This document shows positions 26,401-36,650 of a stretch of 64,000 nucleotides of DNA, piece by piece; positions within the stretch are counted from its first letter, which is position 1, and each line of letters starts with the position of its first letter. The DNA is taken from contig NC_091966.1 of NCBI RefSeq assembly GCF_036711975.1, positions 35,533,501 through 35,597,500 on the forward strand. Direction: 5' to 3'. This DNA is from Onthophagus taurus. Its lineage: Eukaryota > Arthropoda > Insecta > Coleoptera > Scarabaeidae. The notes below the pieces were generated by a model. That model was not told the DNA's origin. It did no database searches and worked only from the letters and a program-made list of their open reading frames with translations. A program made the position numbers and the translations under genes.

Positions 26401-29400
26401 CTTTAGCTATTCATCATCGTCATAGTAAAACTGATCCAAAAGATATTCCTGTTAATGATACTAGACAAGGTATTATTGCACATTTATTTTTTTTATTACC
26501 GTTTTATTTAAAAATTACGAACTCAAAATCTAGCTCACACCAGATAAAACATAAAAAAATAATTTCATGCGTATCTTTTTAATGTCTACGCGCCATAAAA
26601 GATTAATTTTATTGAAAAGCAAATATTAATTCTAAAATTAATTTTTTTAATTTGTCTTTGTAGAATGGAAAAACAGTAATTGTACAAGATCTAGTCCGCC
26701 ATCGCCAACCGAACCAGAAGTGGGTATCTCAACGTTAATGCAACGTATGAAAACTTTAAGCGAACAGACTCAAGAGTGTACACCCGTTGAATTAACGAAA
26801 CGTTTTGAGAATGTTGAAAGTCAATCGGCGGAGCTAAACGCCGTAGGTCAAGAGCCACAAGAAACGCCGGCCGATATCGGAATCTTCGTCGACGATCCCT
26901 TGTTCCTTTACCAAGACTTTGCAAAACGTAGCGATCAGGAAATCTCGACGTTCCGCGTTCAGGACTACTCGTGGGACGATCACGGTTACTCGCTAGTGAA
27001 CCGTCTTTACAACGATGTCGGTAACTTGCTCGATGAAAAGTTCAAGACCGCTTACAATCTAACGTATTACACGATGGGAGGACGAACGGACGTGGACACT
27101 TCGCGTTTCCGTCGTGCTATTTGGAATTATATACAGTGTTTGCTTGGTATTAGACACGATGATTATGATTATGGTGAAATCAATCAATTGCTTGAACGGA
27201 CTCTTAAAACGTTCATCAAGAGCGCATGTTGTTATCCGGAAAGAGTTACTAAGAAGGATTATGATAGAGTTCTCAGGGAATTTAAACACAGTGAAAAAGT
27301 AAGTAAAACAAAATTATAAGTCCAAAATTATTATCATTTTTAATTTAAACATAATAAGATCAAAGAGGCCAAACATTTTAAGGCTGCGAAATTCTTATGC
27401 TGATATGTTTACATGCTGATGAAATCTATGGATGATGTATCCCTATAACCAATAATAATCTAGTTTATTATTCCGATCAAAACAAACGTCCTTAAATTAG
27501 GTCAACAGATGATATGTAGATTAGCGTCAAGTTAATTTATTGGAGCAATAACATGATTTGTAAATTTAGTTTAGCTTTTTGCCAATAAACCTTAGTTGTA
27601 ATGGATAAAATAAATGAATGGATTTGAGTATCCTTAATTGTGTAAGTTGTGAACTAAATTGGAACCAACATTCGATTTGGAAAAAACAATTTTTGACAAT
27701 ATTTTTGTTAATTTTCGTCAAAATTCTTTTTGAATTCGCAACGAAGTGTTAATTCCGATTTTAATTCCAATTTCATCTTTGATTTTGATTCCGATTTAGT
27801 TACAAAATACTTCGAATCATTTCGGGCCATATTTCCGCAATTCTTTTATAGCTATGTTATAAAAATTATGTTGACTAAATGTTCTTAATGGGCAACATTA
27901 AGATTAATCAATCAGGGAACATTCTTTGCAACAAGTTGTCTAACTTATATTGAATTCCTTAATTTTGTGATGTAAATGTTACAGTGTAGGTATGTACCTG
28001 AGAGTGTCAGTAATAATAAGACGAACCTCTTCTGCACTTTCAATGGTAGTTATTAGATACTGAAAAGATCTTTGGTGGGCGTTACAAAGATTTTCAATAA
28101 ATCAGTAACGAAAATCTGCTTTACAAGTACACACTGACTTTTTACACTTTATCTATTTTGACAAACTTCATTTTTGAACAATCATAATCGTGTCAGGATG
28201 TAATTTAAGGTCAATCAGCTTCACCATTCGAATCCTTTCCATATTTGAAGTTCAGAGTCATGTTTCCAAACAGAATGTGCTGCTTTATTAATGCTTTGAC
28301 TGCAACGATGTTTGTGAGTGCGTTTGAAACAAATTTCTACCACAAAGCCTCGTTGTTCACATGATCATAACATATTGACAAATAGTATACCTATATAATT
28401 AGAAGAGTCGACTATCTTTAAAACCTAACTAAAGAAAAGCTCATGAACCATACGTATTAAGCGGAAATAGATAGCTTTTGAGTTGTTACTTCCACATTCG
28501 ACGCTAACGTATAATCAGAAAATATGTTACACATTAGCTTTGAAGCTGTTTTTATTATCATTGATGTGGTAAATATGGATAGGAACTAGTCATAATTACA
28601 AATCTAATAAGGTCCGTCTCAAACACAAGATCTATCTCTGAATAAATACGTACGAAAGATGTTGAAGAATAATGCATGGAGATATTTAAGACGATGTTGA
28701 TAAATATTGGAGAAAGCATAGACGAAGGAGCGCTGAACAGTGTTGAGAGATTCAAAGATATCTGGGACAATATTACATTAAATTAATAGATATTAGAGGT
28801 GAAAATGAGAGATATTGAGGAAGATGTTGAGAAATATGTTAAGGAGGGAGGAGGAGTATTATTGAGAGATGTTAAGGATTATATTGAGATCACAAAAATG
28901 ATTTTGAGATTTATTTGGCGATATTTGAGAATACTAGCCGGTAGCTGTTATTATCATTATCATATTTTCTTGTATATTGTTTAATTCCTAACTTTATCGT
29001 CGCAAAAAGCTTAAATAAGTTAAGAAGACGTTACTTCATCACGAAAAAATAACGTTTACAATCAAAATCTCCCGAGAATCTTCAAGAAGGTCAATCTCTT
29101 CAAAAACTCCTCGAAATATCCTCTAAAAAATATCGGAATAAAAATCAGAATTTCAGTGAAAATTTTAAAGATTTCGAAGGATATCTAAAAGTTTCTAACA
29201 CTTTTTAAGAGTTTTTTCAAAATATCAGAACAACTTGTAGGGAATTTGTAAGGATTTCGTAAATTTATTAAAGAACTTTGAGAAAGTATCTAATATTTTT
29301 AAGAAAACTTCAAGAATTTCGAAAAATTTTCAATGTTATGCCGGATTTCTAAAAAACTTGACGATGTTAAGTATCATGTATAATATTAAAAAATGTTAGA

Positions 29401-32400
29401 GTTAATGATTAATGAATTATTAACTCTAACATTTTCTGATTAATTATACCATAGATGTTTAAAAAGATTAATTCGCTTGAACCTGTATATTATTGTATTT
29501 TTTATAATCAAACTAACAATTTTATGAGAAAATGTTAAGAGACAAATTAGTTGCGTCTAGATTTATCTCTCTTAAATCAAGTTTTTAAATAGCAACGTAG
29601 ACGCATTAAAAAGTTCTGATGTAAAGTATTATAGAGGTTGATTTTTTAGCCAACATTTTCCGGTTATAAAAATCGTCAAAAAGTTATCTCCATAATTTTG
29701 CCTAAAAAAATGTTTCGCATCAATTTAAAAACACCCTGTATATTAAGAAGGAATTCTTAAGTATAACACTTAAGTTATAGTTGTTAAAACATTTATTTTT
29801 CACTTGAAATCAAATATTACTGAAGAAATGCGTAATTGAAATAACAACACCATTATTTACAAGAGACAGATGAAGAGAACAATAGAAATCGAAAAATTAG
29901 GAGCAGGTGTACTAGTTGTTGTAAAAGAATGATGAAAGGAAATAAACAAGCTGCGGACAAACCTAAAAATGTTACGACATTTTGTGGAGTGTGCCAAGGA
30001 AACTCATTTATTTATGCATTTATCTACGCAAATTGGACTGCGTTGTAAATTTCTTTTCTATCTTCAGGGTGTGATTATCTCACTTCCTTCGAGAATGTTT
30101 GAAAACATTCATCATATAATTTTCTACGTCATTTTTCTTTTGTATATTGCAGAACAACTTATAGAAAAAGTGTATCGGTGTTTCTACACAACTTTCTGCA
30201 AGCAAAATGTAACCCCAAATGGGTTTACTAGTGAAATCCTGTTTAGAATTTCTCCCTTGCAAATTTGTTTTACTTCTTTTCATTTGTTCTGAAATAGGAT
30301 GCGAAATTTGCATAGAGCTAGAAATTTGCACATTTGACATCTACTGCAGATGTGGTGAGAACACGAAGAATTTTAATTCAGAAAACTGGCGAGCTGAAGA
30401 TGGTCTTTATCACTAAATTATTGAGAAAATTAAGTAATAAAGTAATAAGTAATAATTTAATATAAAAAGTAGAGAACAAATTCTCAACCAAAAAAACTTG
30501 CTTTCTAACGTATTAGGTCGAGGCAGTACAATTAATACCATATCAACACAAGGTTGGTGTCAACCAACGTATCGCCTCGGCCGCAAACGACCTCAGCTTA
30601 ATATACGATGTCATTGTAGTAATCCAAGGTCGTTTGCGGCCGAAGCAGTACAGTTAATACCATATCAACACAAGGTTGGCATCAACCAACGTACCGCCTC
30701 GGTCGCAAACGACCTCGGCTTAATATACGATGTCACTATTTTAAGCCGAGATCGCTTGCGGCCGAGGCAATAGTGTTAATACTATATCAACACAAGATTG
30801 GTGTCAACCACCGTATCGTCTCGGCCGCAAACGACCTCTGCTTAATACACGATGTCGCTGTATTAAGCCGAGGTAGTACAGTTAATACCATATCAACACA
30901 AGGTTGGTGTTAACCAACGTACCACCTCGGCCGCAAGCGACCTCGGCTTAATGTGCAATATAACTGTATTAAGCCGAGGTCGCTTGCGGCCGAGGCAGTA
31001 CAGTTGATACCATATCAAGACAAGTTTGTTATCAATCAACGTACCGCCTCGCCCGCAAACGACCTCGGCTTAATACACGATGTCACTGTATTAAGCCGAG
31101 GTCGCTTGCGGCCGAGGCAGTAGTGTTAATACCATATCAACACAAAGTTGGTGTCAACCAACGTACCGCCTCGGCTTACTATACGATGTCACTGTATTAA
31201 GCCGAGGTCGTTTGCGGCCGAGGCAGTACAGTTAATACCATATCAACACAAGAATGGTATCAAGCAACGCAAGGTCTATAGAACATAAGGTTACCTAATT
31301 CCCTATGCCTCTGTAGTATCGATTATTACCCCGCAGATTGACATCACTGGTTCGATACAGTCAGAGTAAAAGATAGCCTATACGTGCCTATACTGTGGTA
31401 CAGTCTATATAAAATATTTAAACCTCGCATCATGTTGTGTTGTTCATAGAGCCAGCTACGTCACTGACCCACCTTGCCCGTCAGAGGAGGAGAATTGGCA
31501 TTGGGCAACCTTATGTTCTATAGACCTTGCAAGCAACGTACCAGTTTTGTCAGCACACAATCGTCGTTGCTTACACGTCTTCACTTACAGCATACGGCAA
31601 AATAATATTGACACCGAGCAAACTCATCTAGTACAATTGTTAGAATATGGTGTGTTAATTAATTATCGTACCCAACGTCATCATTGCAAGTATGCAACCA
31701 ATATTACATTACTGGTATTGCAATACGCGATTTGCGTATTCAGATATATTCAGTGTGATATTGGTTGCATACTTGCAATGATGACGTCGATTACGATAAT
31801 TAATTAACACTCTGTATGTGTATTGCAATATACGGCGAGGTGGAACTGCCTCAAACGTCGTATAACAATGACGAACAAAATCGTTCATCCAGATATACAC
31901 GGCACAATAGAGGATTAAAGACAAAACACTCGGTGCGGAAGCTATATCGAGGTAGCGTCTCAGCCGCAAGCGACCTCGGCTTTATTTTCTCAGTTATTAA
32001 CATAATATACAGGTGCCCATTATGTATGGAATATAGTATATATCTTGGTAGGTATCTTATATAAAAAAACATTTTATATAAAAGTTGTTTAATATTTTAT
32101 TTGCCATAATAAGAGACAGCATTCAATTGTTTTTATTTCAGAAAACAAATGAGCAACGAATAACACTTGAAGTTTTTTAAATAGCAGTGTACCCTTTCGT
32201 TAGGCTCATTTGATAGAGATTTTTTTTCTCTTTACGATAACGTAAAATTTTAGTACCCTTAATCAGAAAATTTTTGAGAATATGTATAAATTACTTTTTG
32301 TACTTTTCAAATATAAAAAAGGATTTTAAAAACCCTTTGGTCGATCTTGGCAAGACATTTATATAAAAAGTCGATCTTCATCAAAAATTAGTGGACACCA

Positions 32401-32943
32401 CTGCTATATTCCATACATAATGGGCACCCTGTATAATTACAATAAGACATAATTAAGATAGGTCTCAATCGGCAGAAGTAAAATATCGCAATCTTGTGTA
32501 TAAAGAATTATTGTATACTAATATAAAAACGATATATTTTTGCTGGGCGCGAGAGGTATCTCGCCCCGCAAGCGACCTCGGCTTCATACCCTCAGTCGGT
32601 GAATTAATACTTAATGGCAATGAGATATAATTAAGTGATTATAGCCTATCTCACTTGTGATAGAATTACTAATACTTCCTATCTTCGAGATATCATGAGC
32701 ATAAAAAAGTATAATTGCAGCGCCTCGGCCATAAATGACCTTGGCTTTATTATATTAGCCGTTAAAAATAAAATATGGCGATCTTATCATATAAAGAAAA
32801 CATCTAATATAAAATAAATCTTGATATTAAAGAAATATTTTTTTTCTTTATAGGTACATGTAAACTTAATGATTTTGGAGGCAAGAATGCAAGCGGAGTT
32901 GCTGTATGCCCTAAGGACCGTAAATTGTTACATGACAAACTAG
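5497..32943 (+). CDS. Sesn: Sestrin, stress- and leucine-responsive inhibitor of TORC1
   Basis: Sestrins bind GATOR2 and restrain TORC1 in the cytosol; the N-terminal half is AhpD-like. Coding exons are 5497-5517, 25590-25760, 26046-26469, 26664-27298 and 32854-32943. All junctions are GT-AG and the joined frame gives 446 residues ending in NCYMTN. Family marks are RHQCSYL (Cys71, Tyr73), the AHRPWLL segment, [23 protein letters not shown], the DDYDYGE loop (371-377) and HSEKVHVNLM. Leucine-pocket positions Thr339, Tyr340, Thr342, Arg355 and Glu416 are kept. Two changes stand out. The residue aligned with human SESN2 His132 is Gln78, and that aligned with Trp444 is Leu409. The protein is about 35-50 residues shorter at the N-terminus than human sestrins. 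The frame upstream of ATG5497 stays open for about 26 codons without another ATG, so other first exons may exist. Confidence 0.95.
7600..9560. repeat. Degenerate TTAA/GTTAA-rich repeat region
   Basis: Phrases such as GTTAACG, TTAATCGA, GATTAGCATT and TTTATAAAAC recur dozens of times over 2 kb without a fixed period. The same vocabulary appears at 5640-5770 and 18040-18440. It looks like an old, decayed family of short repeats rather than unique sequence. No ends or coding content are visible. Confidence 0.45.
9370..9620. repeat. Dispersed repeat, three copies in intron 1
   Basis: The block beginning CCTTAACCGAGAGTTTA and running to TTTATTTCTTATTTGTT occurs here, in part at about 9050-9230, and again in shortened form at about 11345-11485. 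The third copy joins the start and end of the block with the middle missing. This is a local repeat family of unknown origin. Confidence 0.55.
9654..9998 (-). other. Unrecognised 114-codon open frame in intron 1
   Basis: An uninterrupted frame of 114 codons (starting [11 protein letters not shown]) runs antisense to Sestrin in AT-rich DNA, where stop codons should be frequent. It is rich in aromatic and charged residues and includes [13 protein letters not shown] do not recognise a family, signal peptide or membrane segment. It could be chance, a transposon scrap or a small gene on the opposite strand. Confidence 0.2.
12236..14045. repeat. Tandem repeat of 175-190 bp units, split by an inserted element
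   Basis: Five diverged units share the order: AATTCTTTTGG, then GAAACTT, TTGAGCTTTA-like, GAAAATTTCAAG-like, ATTAGTTTCT, AAATAAAATC and CCTAA. Unit starts are near 12241, 12431, 12605, 13711 and 13891. Units 1-3 and 4-5 are separated by the TIR element at 12811-13677. The period and arrangement are satellite-like, but the array is short. Confidence 0.7.
12811..13677 (-). mobile_element. TIR-flanked element with a broken DEHGERFHQD-family gene
   Basis: The two ends are imperfect inverted repeats of about 105 bp: left 12811-12920 with CAGAATTGGAC and GAGGTTATGTAC, right 13559-13677 with GTCCAATTCTGAA and GTACATAACCTC. Inside, on the minus strand, are pieces of a protein seen repeatedly in insect and hydra genomes: [16 protein letters not shown], then [14 protein letters not shown], then [23 protein letters not shown]. 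The frames are broken by stops and at least one deletion. The family's function is not known to me, and the inverted ends suggest it rides on a DNA transposon. Family recognition is from memory. Confidence 0.6.
15635..17128. mobile_element. Pogo/Tigger-type MITE expanded into a nine-hairpin array
   Basis: The outer ends are inverted repeats TAGTAAAATCTCGATATAAC (left) and TAGCAAAACCTCAATATAAC (right, reverse complement), close to the pogo/Tigger consensus CAGTAAAACCTCGATATAAC, and each is flanked by TA. Between them a core reading ATTCGGGTTTAGCCG recurs nine times (near 15869, 16027, 16206, 16301, 16430, 16609, 16706, 16857 and 17015). Most copies are followed by the complement, making hairpins framed by CTAGAACTAG-type arms. 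A block of roughly 400 bp starting at 16027 is repeated from 16430, so the array also has a higher-order duplication. No transposase is present. Confidence 0.75.
17590..17990. other. GC-rich, CpG-containing island within Sestrin intron 1
   Basis: About 400 bp of clearly higher G+C and CpG content than the surrounding intron, with a CGCGCG-centred palindrome ATACGCGCGTAT near 17812 and a C-run near 17970. Open frames overlap in several phases, as expected from GC-rich DNA, and none resembles a known protein. A possible splice donor, ACAAGGTAG, lies at about 17895, but joining it to Sestrin exon 2 gives no useful frame. It could be an alternative promoter, an untranslated first exon or an enhancer. 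Confidence 0.4.
19087..19320 (-). mobile_element. DUF4817-type (mariner-like) transposase scrap, copy 1
   Basis: On the minus strand the frame gives pieces like [15 protein letters not shown] and FKKKFQKDA, matching the start of the helix-turn-helix (DUF4817) domain common in insect mariner-like transposases. The central part present in copy 2 (19600-19950) is deleted. The copies share almost identical ends, so they are duplicates or two insertions of one family. Confidence 0.5.
19436..19550. mobile_element. Half of a palindromic TA MITE
   Basis: The right arm, TTGCATACTTGCAATGATGA followed by CGATAATTAATTAACAC and ending ACTG before TA, matches the complete palindromic element at 31648-31814. 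The left arm starts only at GCATGCAACCAATATCAC. It lies between the two DUF4817 scraps, so it may be a deletion derivative of that transposon, but the end sequences of the parent are not visible here. Confidence 0.6.
19600..19950 (-). mobile_element. DUF4817-type (mariner-like) transposase scrap, copy 2
   Basis: Minus-strand translation gives [25 protein letters not shown], and further on [14 protein letters not shown] and ILWKRL. This is the DUF4817 helix-turn-helix pattern ([18 protein letters not shown]) of insect mariner-like transposases. Stops interrupt it and the DDE domain is absent. The 19826-19998 end repeats 19196-19371 almost exactly. Confidence 0.65.
22660..23950. repeat. Degenerate GAAGTTTTTGAGTTAATATTAA-like tandem region
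   Basis: Short phrases (GATGAAGTTC, GAAGTTTTTGAGTTAATATT, TTCGGTTATATTTGAAGTTTTG) recur over about 1.3 kb. A longer stretch at 22730-22870 reappears around 23690-23830, suggesting a diverged unit of up to about 1 kb as well as the short phrase. No coding content or ends were found. Confidence 0.5.
25167..25185. repeat. (TA)n microsatellite
   Basis: An uninterrupted TA dinucleotide run, 0.4 kb before Sestrin exon 2. Confidence 0.9.
28590..28900. repeat. Purine-rich minisatellite-like region
   Basis: Variants of GAGATATTGAGGAAGATGTT and AGAAATATTGGAG recur with a loose 12-ish bp rhythm. It gives open frames by composition, but none resembles a protein. Confidence 0.4.
29390..29432. repeat. 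Perfect short hairpin
   Basis: AAAATGTTAGAGTTAA and its exact reverse complement TTAACTCTAACATTTT are separated by about 11 bp. The region just downstream belongs to the TIR-element relative at 29450-29738, so this may be its inner part. Confidence 0.6.
29450..29738. mobile_element. Partial TA-flanked TIR element, relative of the one at 57242
   Basis: The right end TTTCGCATCAATTTAAAAAC, then ACCCTG before TA, and the inner phrase ATAATCAAACTAACAATTTT match the complete element at 57242-57904. The left end is missing. It is non-coding and probably mobilised by a mariner-like transposase. Confidence 0.6.
30505..31269. repeat. Array of about seven GC-rich hairpins
   Basis: Units of about 103-125 bp begin near 30512, 30626, 30742, 30860, 30971, 31096 and 31199. 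Each full unit is a long hairpin. The arm reads GCCGAGGTCGCTTGCGGCCG and its complement, and the loop holds AGTTAATACCATATCAACAC and the inner hairpin GGTTGGTGTCAACCAAC. The G+C content of the arms contrasts sharply with the AT-rich intron. Single arms are scattered to about 32740. The outer ends are not clear. The last unit is interrupted by the element at 31270-31529. Confidence 0.75.
31270..31529. mobile_element. 260 bp MITE with perfect TIRs and a 9 bp target duplication
   Basis: The ends are CAAGGTCTATAGAACATAAG and its exact complement. The 9 bp CAAGCAACG directly repeats on both sides (31261-31269 and 31530-31538). A 9 bp duplication is typical of Mutator-like elements; hAT elements usually give 8 bp. 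It is non-coding and inserted into the GC-rich hairpin array, so it is younger than the array. Confidence 0.85.
31648..31814. mobile_element. Palindromic 167 bp TA MITE
   Basis: Arms of about 60 bp, with GTGTTAATTAATTATCG and GTCATCATTGCAAGTATGCA on the left and their complements on the right, flank a short centre. TA lies on each side. Its right arm also occurs at 19436-19550. It is probably driven in trans by a Tc1/mariner-type transposase. Confidence 0.75.
32010..32431. mobile_element. TA-flanked TIR element, 422 bp
   Basis: The left end CAGGTGCCCATTATGTATGG and the right end CCATACATAATGGGCACCCTG are inverted repeats of about 28 bp (one base differs), each bordered by TA. The inside is AT-rich and non-coding. 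It fits a mariner-type non-autonomous element. Confidence 0.8.
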
Positions 32944-35460
32944 GATAACCCATTCGAGATCTAGTCTATTTAAAAAATTATTAATGAATTAAAAAAAAAA
33001 ACTGTTTAGTAATCCGAAATGCTAAAAAAACAAAAAATGAAAAAAATCATGTGTGAATGAAATTATTCTTGTGCTGTACTGACAAGTAACCGAATTAACC
33101 GGTAATGAAAAGATGGACGTACTCGACTGAAAACCCATTCTTCTTCTATATATTATTAATAGAAAGGTAATGGAAGGGTGCGTTCCGCACAAAGAATATT
33201 AATAATAATAAATAAGAATAAATTGTCCAGAAAGGAACTGATCGGTGTCCTATAATTAATTTTTAAAGACACCACACTGAATCATGTTTAATTTAAGGAT
33301 TAAATGTATATAAATATTTGTATATGAATATTTTAAAATAACGTTCGTTTGATTTTGTGCTATTTGTTTTTTCTTTTTGTTATGTTCTATATTTGTTTTA
33401 TTATTTTTTTTTCTCATATAGTTGAAGAGTCCTTGCACCGTATATATACTATACTAAAAAAAATATAAAAAAAGTACATATTATATTAAAAATATAAACG
33501 CATAATTGAACAAAATATGACCATTTCGTATGGCTTATAAAAAATATATACATACATATAATATAGACACATATTATAATTTTTTAATTATATTATATGA
33601 AAATATAAACATCACCAACGTACTACTCGGCTTGTGAGCACCCGTTTTTTAAATAAATATGTAAAAGTAAATTTTTGTGATCTGGTCGTAATAAAAAATT
33701 TTAAAAAAAAATGGGGGACAGACAATAAATGATAGTGAAAAATTACGACCGATAAATGACGAATATCAAAATGAAAAAAAAATAATTTTTTGCCAATTGA
33801 TTGATGTTTTTTTTTTAATTAATAGTGCTAAGATTTGAGTTTTGATTTAATTTTTTTTTGTGAGAGAACATTGATCTCAGTATTAATCTTTAATACATTG
33901 TGTTCCGCACTGCCATAAATAATGAAAAACTACGGTTTCCAATATTTTTTTTATTTTTTTTTTGCTTTGACGACTTCGGTTTGAAAAAAAAGGAAATTTG
34001 AGCAATTTTAAAAGCACTTTAATGGTTTACTGAATGTAATAGAGTGGGATGTTTCAAAAGTTTATGCCAAAATATTATTAATATCATAATTATTAAAATC
34101 ATTTCTAAAAAAACCATCTTTAATAATAATAAATTTTATTTCATTAATTAATACACCTTGTAATGCAAAATCCTAATGATGAAGATGGCTTTACGAAATC
34201 GGTCGAATCAAATTATTATTTTAAAACGAATTTGATTAATTTGGCATATTATTTTTGAAACACACCATATATAAATTTTTCTAATAACCATGGTATCGCA
34301 TTGTGATCAATAAATACAGGGTGTATTAATATGGTGATTAAAAAAAAACATTGTAATCACCATAAACCATCCTGTACATGTTAATTAAAAAGTCGCTTGA
34401 GAGAAATCCGAAAAGAAATGTTGTTTTTTATAATGTTATAATTGTTATATTGGCATTTTTTTAATTATTATTAATTAATTAATTAATTAACAAGCAAGGC
34501 TAACGAAATGATGAATGAAAAAAAAATCAAATTGTAATTATTATATAATATAGATATATATACATATATATTTGTAGAATTTAAAGAAAAAAAAAGGAAA
34601 TGCTGTGATGTAAATTTTTCTGTATTTATTTGGAACAATATCATTTTTTTTTAATTTTAAAAAAATCTAAAAAGTAAACTATTTGGCCTATTTATCACGA
34701 TTTTGTTTATTAATGACGAATGTAATTTTACTGTGCCATTTTGGCACTTGGTAAAGCAGAAAATTTTTTTGTAGGTTTAAAATTAATAAATTATGGAGCG
34801 ATGGAAATGTAACGAATCGTAGCCGGATTTCATAACTGATCGATTTTTTTTAAACTCACATATTACACATAAATCGAAAACATAATCCCATTATTACACA
34901 CAAATACACTTACAATTATTACGTTCTACCAAGTAACACTTCAAAATAGTTAACCAAGAAAAACAACAATATTAAGTTGTTTTCTTCAACCTGTATAGAT
35001 ACATTATACGATTGTGGTTAGTTGTTGTAATCTAAAATAATAATAAAAAATACAACAACATGGGTAGAACACTGGACTATAAAAAACTAAAACGGAATAC
35101 ATTTAAACCCGTTTTTCATATAAAGTATGGTGTTTTTTTTCTTTATAATTATTATTAATTATTAATTTTTTCTCGTTTATCCTCTTGCGCAATATAATTA
35201 TTAATTTTTACTGTTTCAATAATGTGGTAAAATAAAAGTGGTTATGAAATCCCCAAATTATTCAGTTGGAGTAAGGTATTCTCCAATTTGTGATATTTCT
35301 CTGAATGTGATGACCGTGTAATAGATTTTTAGAATTGTTTCAATTTGAATACCTACCTGTACAAGTTCTGTTGATGTTTAACCATAGACTTTTAGTGAGA
35401 TGTTTTAATTAATCCTCTTTCAAAATAAAGTAGTTTGACACTAAAAAAATAAAGTGTTTT
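32944..35460 (+). other. Probable Sestrin 3'UTR and downstream flank
   Basis: AT-rich sequence after the stop with many A- and T-runs and no coding potential. Candidate poly-A signals (AATAAA) lie near 33199, 34307 and 35444; which is used cannot be told. Two small inserts are visible: a 58 bp hairpin at 34317-34374 and a looser inverted pair (GATGTTTCAAAA near 34049, TTTTTGAAACACACC near 34252). Confidence 0.5.
34317..34374. mobile_element. 58 bp minimal TA-flanked hairpin element
   Basis: CAGGGTGTATTAATATGGTG and its imperfect complement CACCATAAACCATCCTG form one hairpin with an A-rich loop, bordered by TA on both sides. It looks like an extreme deletion derivative of a mariner-type element. 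Confidence 0.6.
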
Positions 35461-36339
35461 ATTCCTTATCAAAATCACATTTAAATTTAATAAGTTATTA
35501 ATAATAACACAATATATCATACATTAAGAAAAAAGTGTGGCCCGAGATAACAAGCCAAATAAGCTAATAATAAAGAGAAAGAGGATTCAAATCTTCTCCA
35601 ACCAACATTTATTATTTTTAAAAACATTAAAATCAAACATAAATTAATTAGAAAGCGACATCTATTTACCAATAGCGAAACTAATTACATGTAGTCAAGT
35701 TTCAAACCAATACCTGTTGAAAAATTATACCGGGTGATTCAAACCAAACGAAAACACGAATTTAAAAAAATTAAAATTTTCATTTTGTTGGGGCCACCCC
35801 GTATGCTTTTTCTTTAGCTAAGTTTCAAACCATCGAAAAATTGTGATTAGTTCCACTACTACCGAACAGATGTCGCGTTTGATTTTTTCCAAAAAAATGA
35901 AAGTTCTATTTAGGTGGGGAACATTCTCAAGTTTTTTGAAAATTTCAAAAAAAGTTTACTTTGCTGAGACACGAACTTGGCTCCTTTTGCATACAAAGCA
36001 ATTGGATGTGTTATATTGTGAATGTCATTAATCCAACGTCTAGTTGTTCGAACTTATGTTGAAGTTTCTTCAAAAAGATGAAAGTGTTTATAAGTTAACT
36101 ATTAAGAGGTATTCTACTTTGTGCTTATATTGCTTGATTGGAAAAGAGACCAAACTCCATCAATTCTTTGCCTCATTCGACACCATCTCAATCATTTTCC
36201 CGCCGAGGCAATTTAAAAACTTACCCCTGAAAAGCAGTCAAGAATGTAATGACGCTTACACTGGAGGGTATTATTAATATGTAGACATGTTGAATCGATG
36301 TCATAAAAAATACTTACCTACTTTCACGGTTCTATAAAT
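35461..36339. other. Intergenic stretch without recognised gene
   Basis: It holds short open frames (for example 35843-36031 and 36044-36277) that match nothing I know. The phrase CGGGTGATTCAAACCAAACG near 35731 resembles a transposon end, but I found no partner end. The rest is unremarkable. Confidence 0.4.
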
Positions 36340-36650
36340 GTTACTACACTATCCAAAATCTTGATTATGCAACAATAAAATTATTCTTAAATAATTTTAT
36401 AATAATGTTCTTAGGGATCCATTTTCATGTCGCCGACGCCCACCGAGCAAGTTTTTTTAGTTATAAAAATTATTATAATATTTCTAGGACCATTGTAAGA
36501 CAACTTACTCTGTGGCAAGAAAACTATAGCTCTTTCTTGTAATTCGAATAACTTGTTGGATTTCAACAAATCAATGGATTGAATGCGAATGATAATGTCA
36601 TAGCAAAAAAGACGCACAAACGATTTCTTTCACATTGTACAGGGTCAGTG
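36340..36650. repeat. Left copy of a sequence flanking the 5S cluster
   Basis: This block, with CTTGATTATGCAACA, TCTTTCTTGTAATT, TTTCAACAAATCAATGGATT and GATGCACAAACGATT-like phrases, is homologous and collinear with 43845-44110 on the other side of the 5S cluster. Minus-strand frames are open over 60 codons here but broken in the other copy. I do not recognise a protein. Confidence 0.65.

Larger units (their letters stand above)
27299..32853 (+). other. Sestrin intron 4, 5.6 kb, mobile-element rich
   Basis: Donor GTAAGTAAAA at 27299, acceptor TTTATAG ending 32853. The first kilobase shows nothing recognisable. Then come a purine-rich minisatellite, hairpins, the GC-rich hairpin array and several TIR elements, listed separately. 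Isolated pieces of the GC-rich hairpin unit recur at about 31950, 32565 and 32725. Confidence 0.85.

Noticed and set aside
35725-35850. CGGGTGATTCAAACC and CACCCCGTA phrases resembling ends of a mariner-type element
   Set aside because: No matching inverted partner or target duplication was found, so no element can be delimited.
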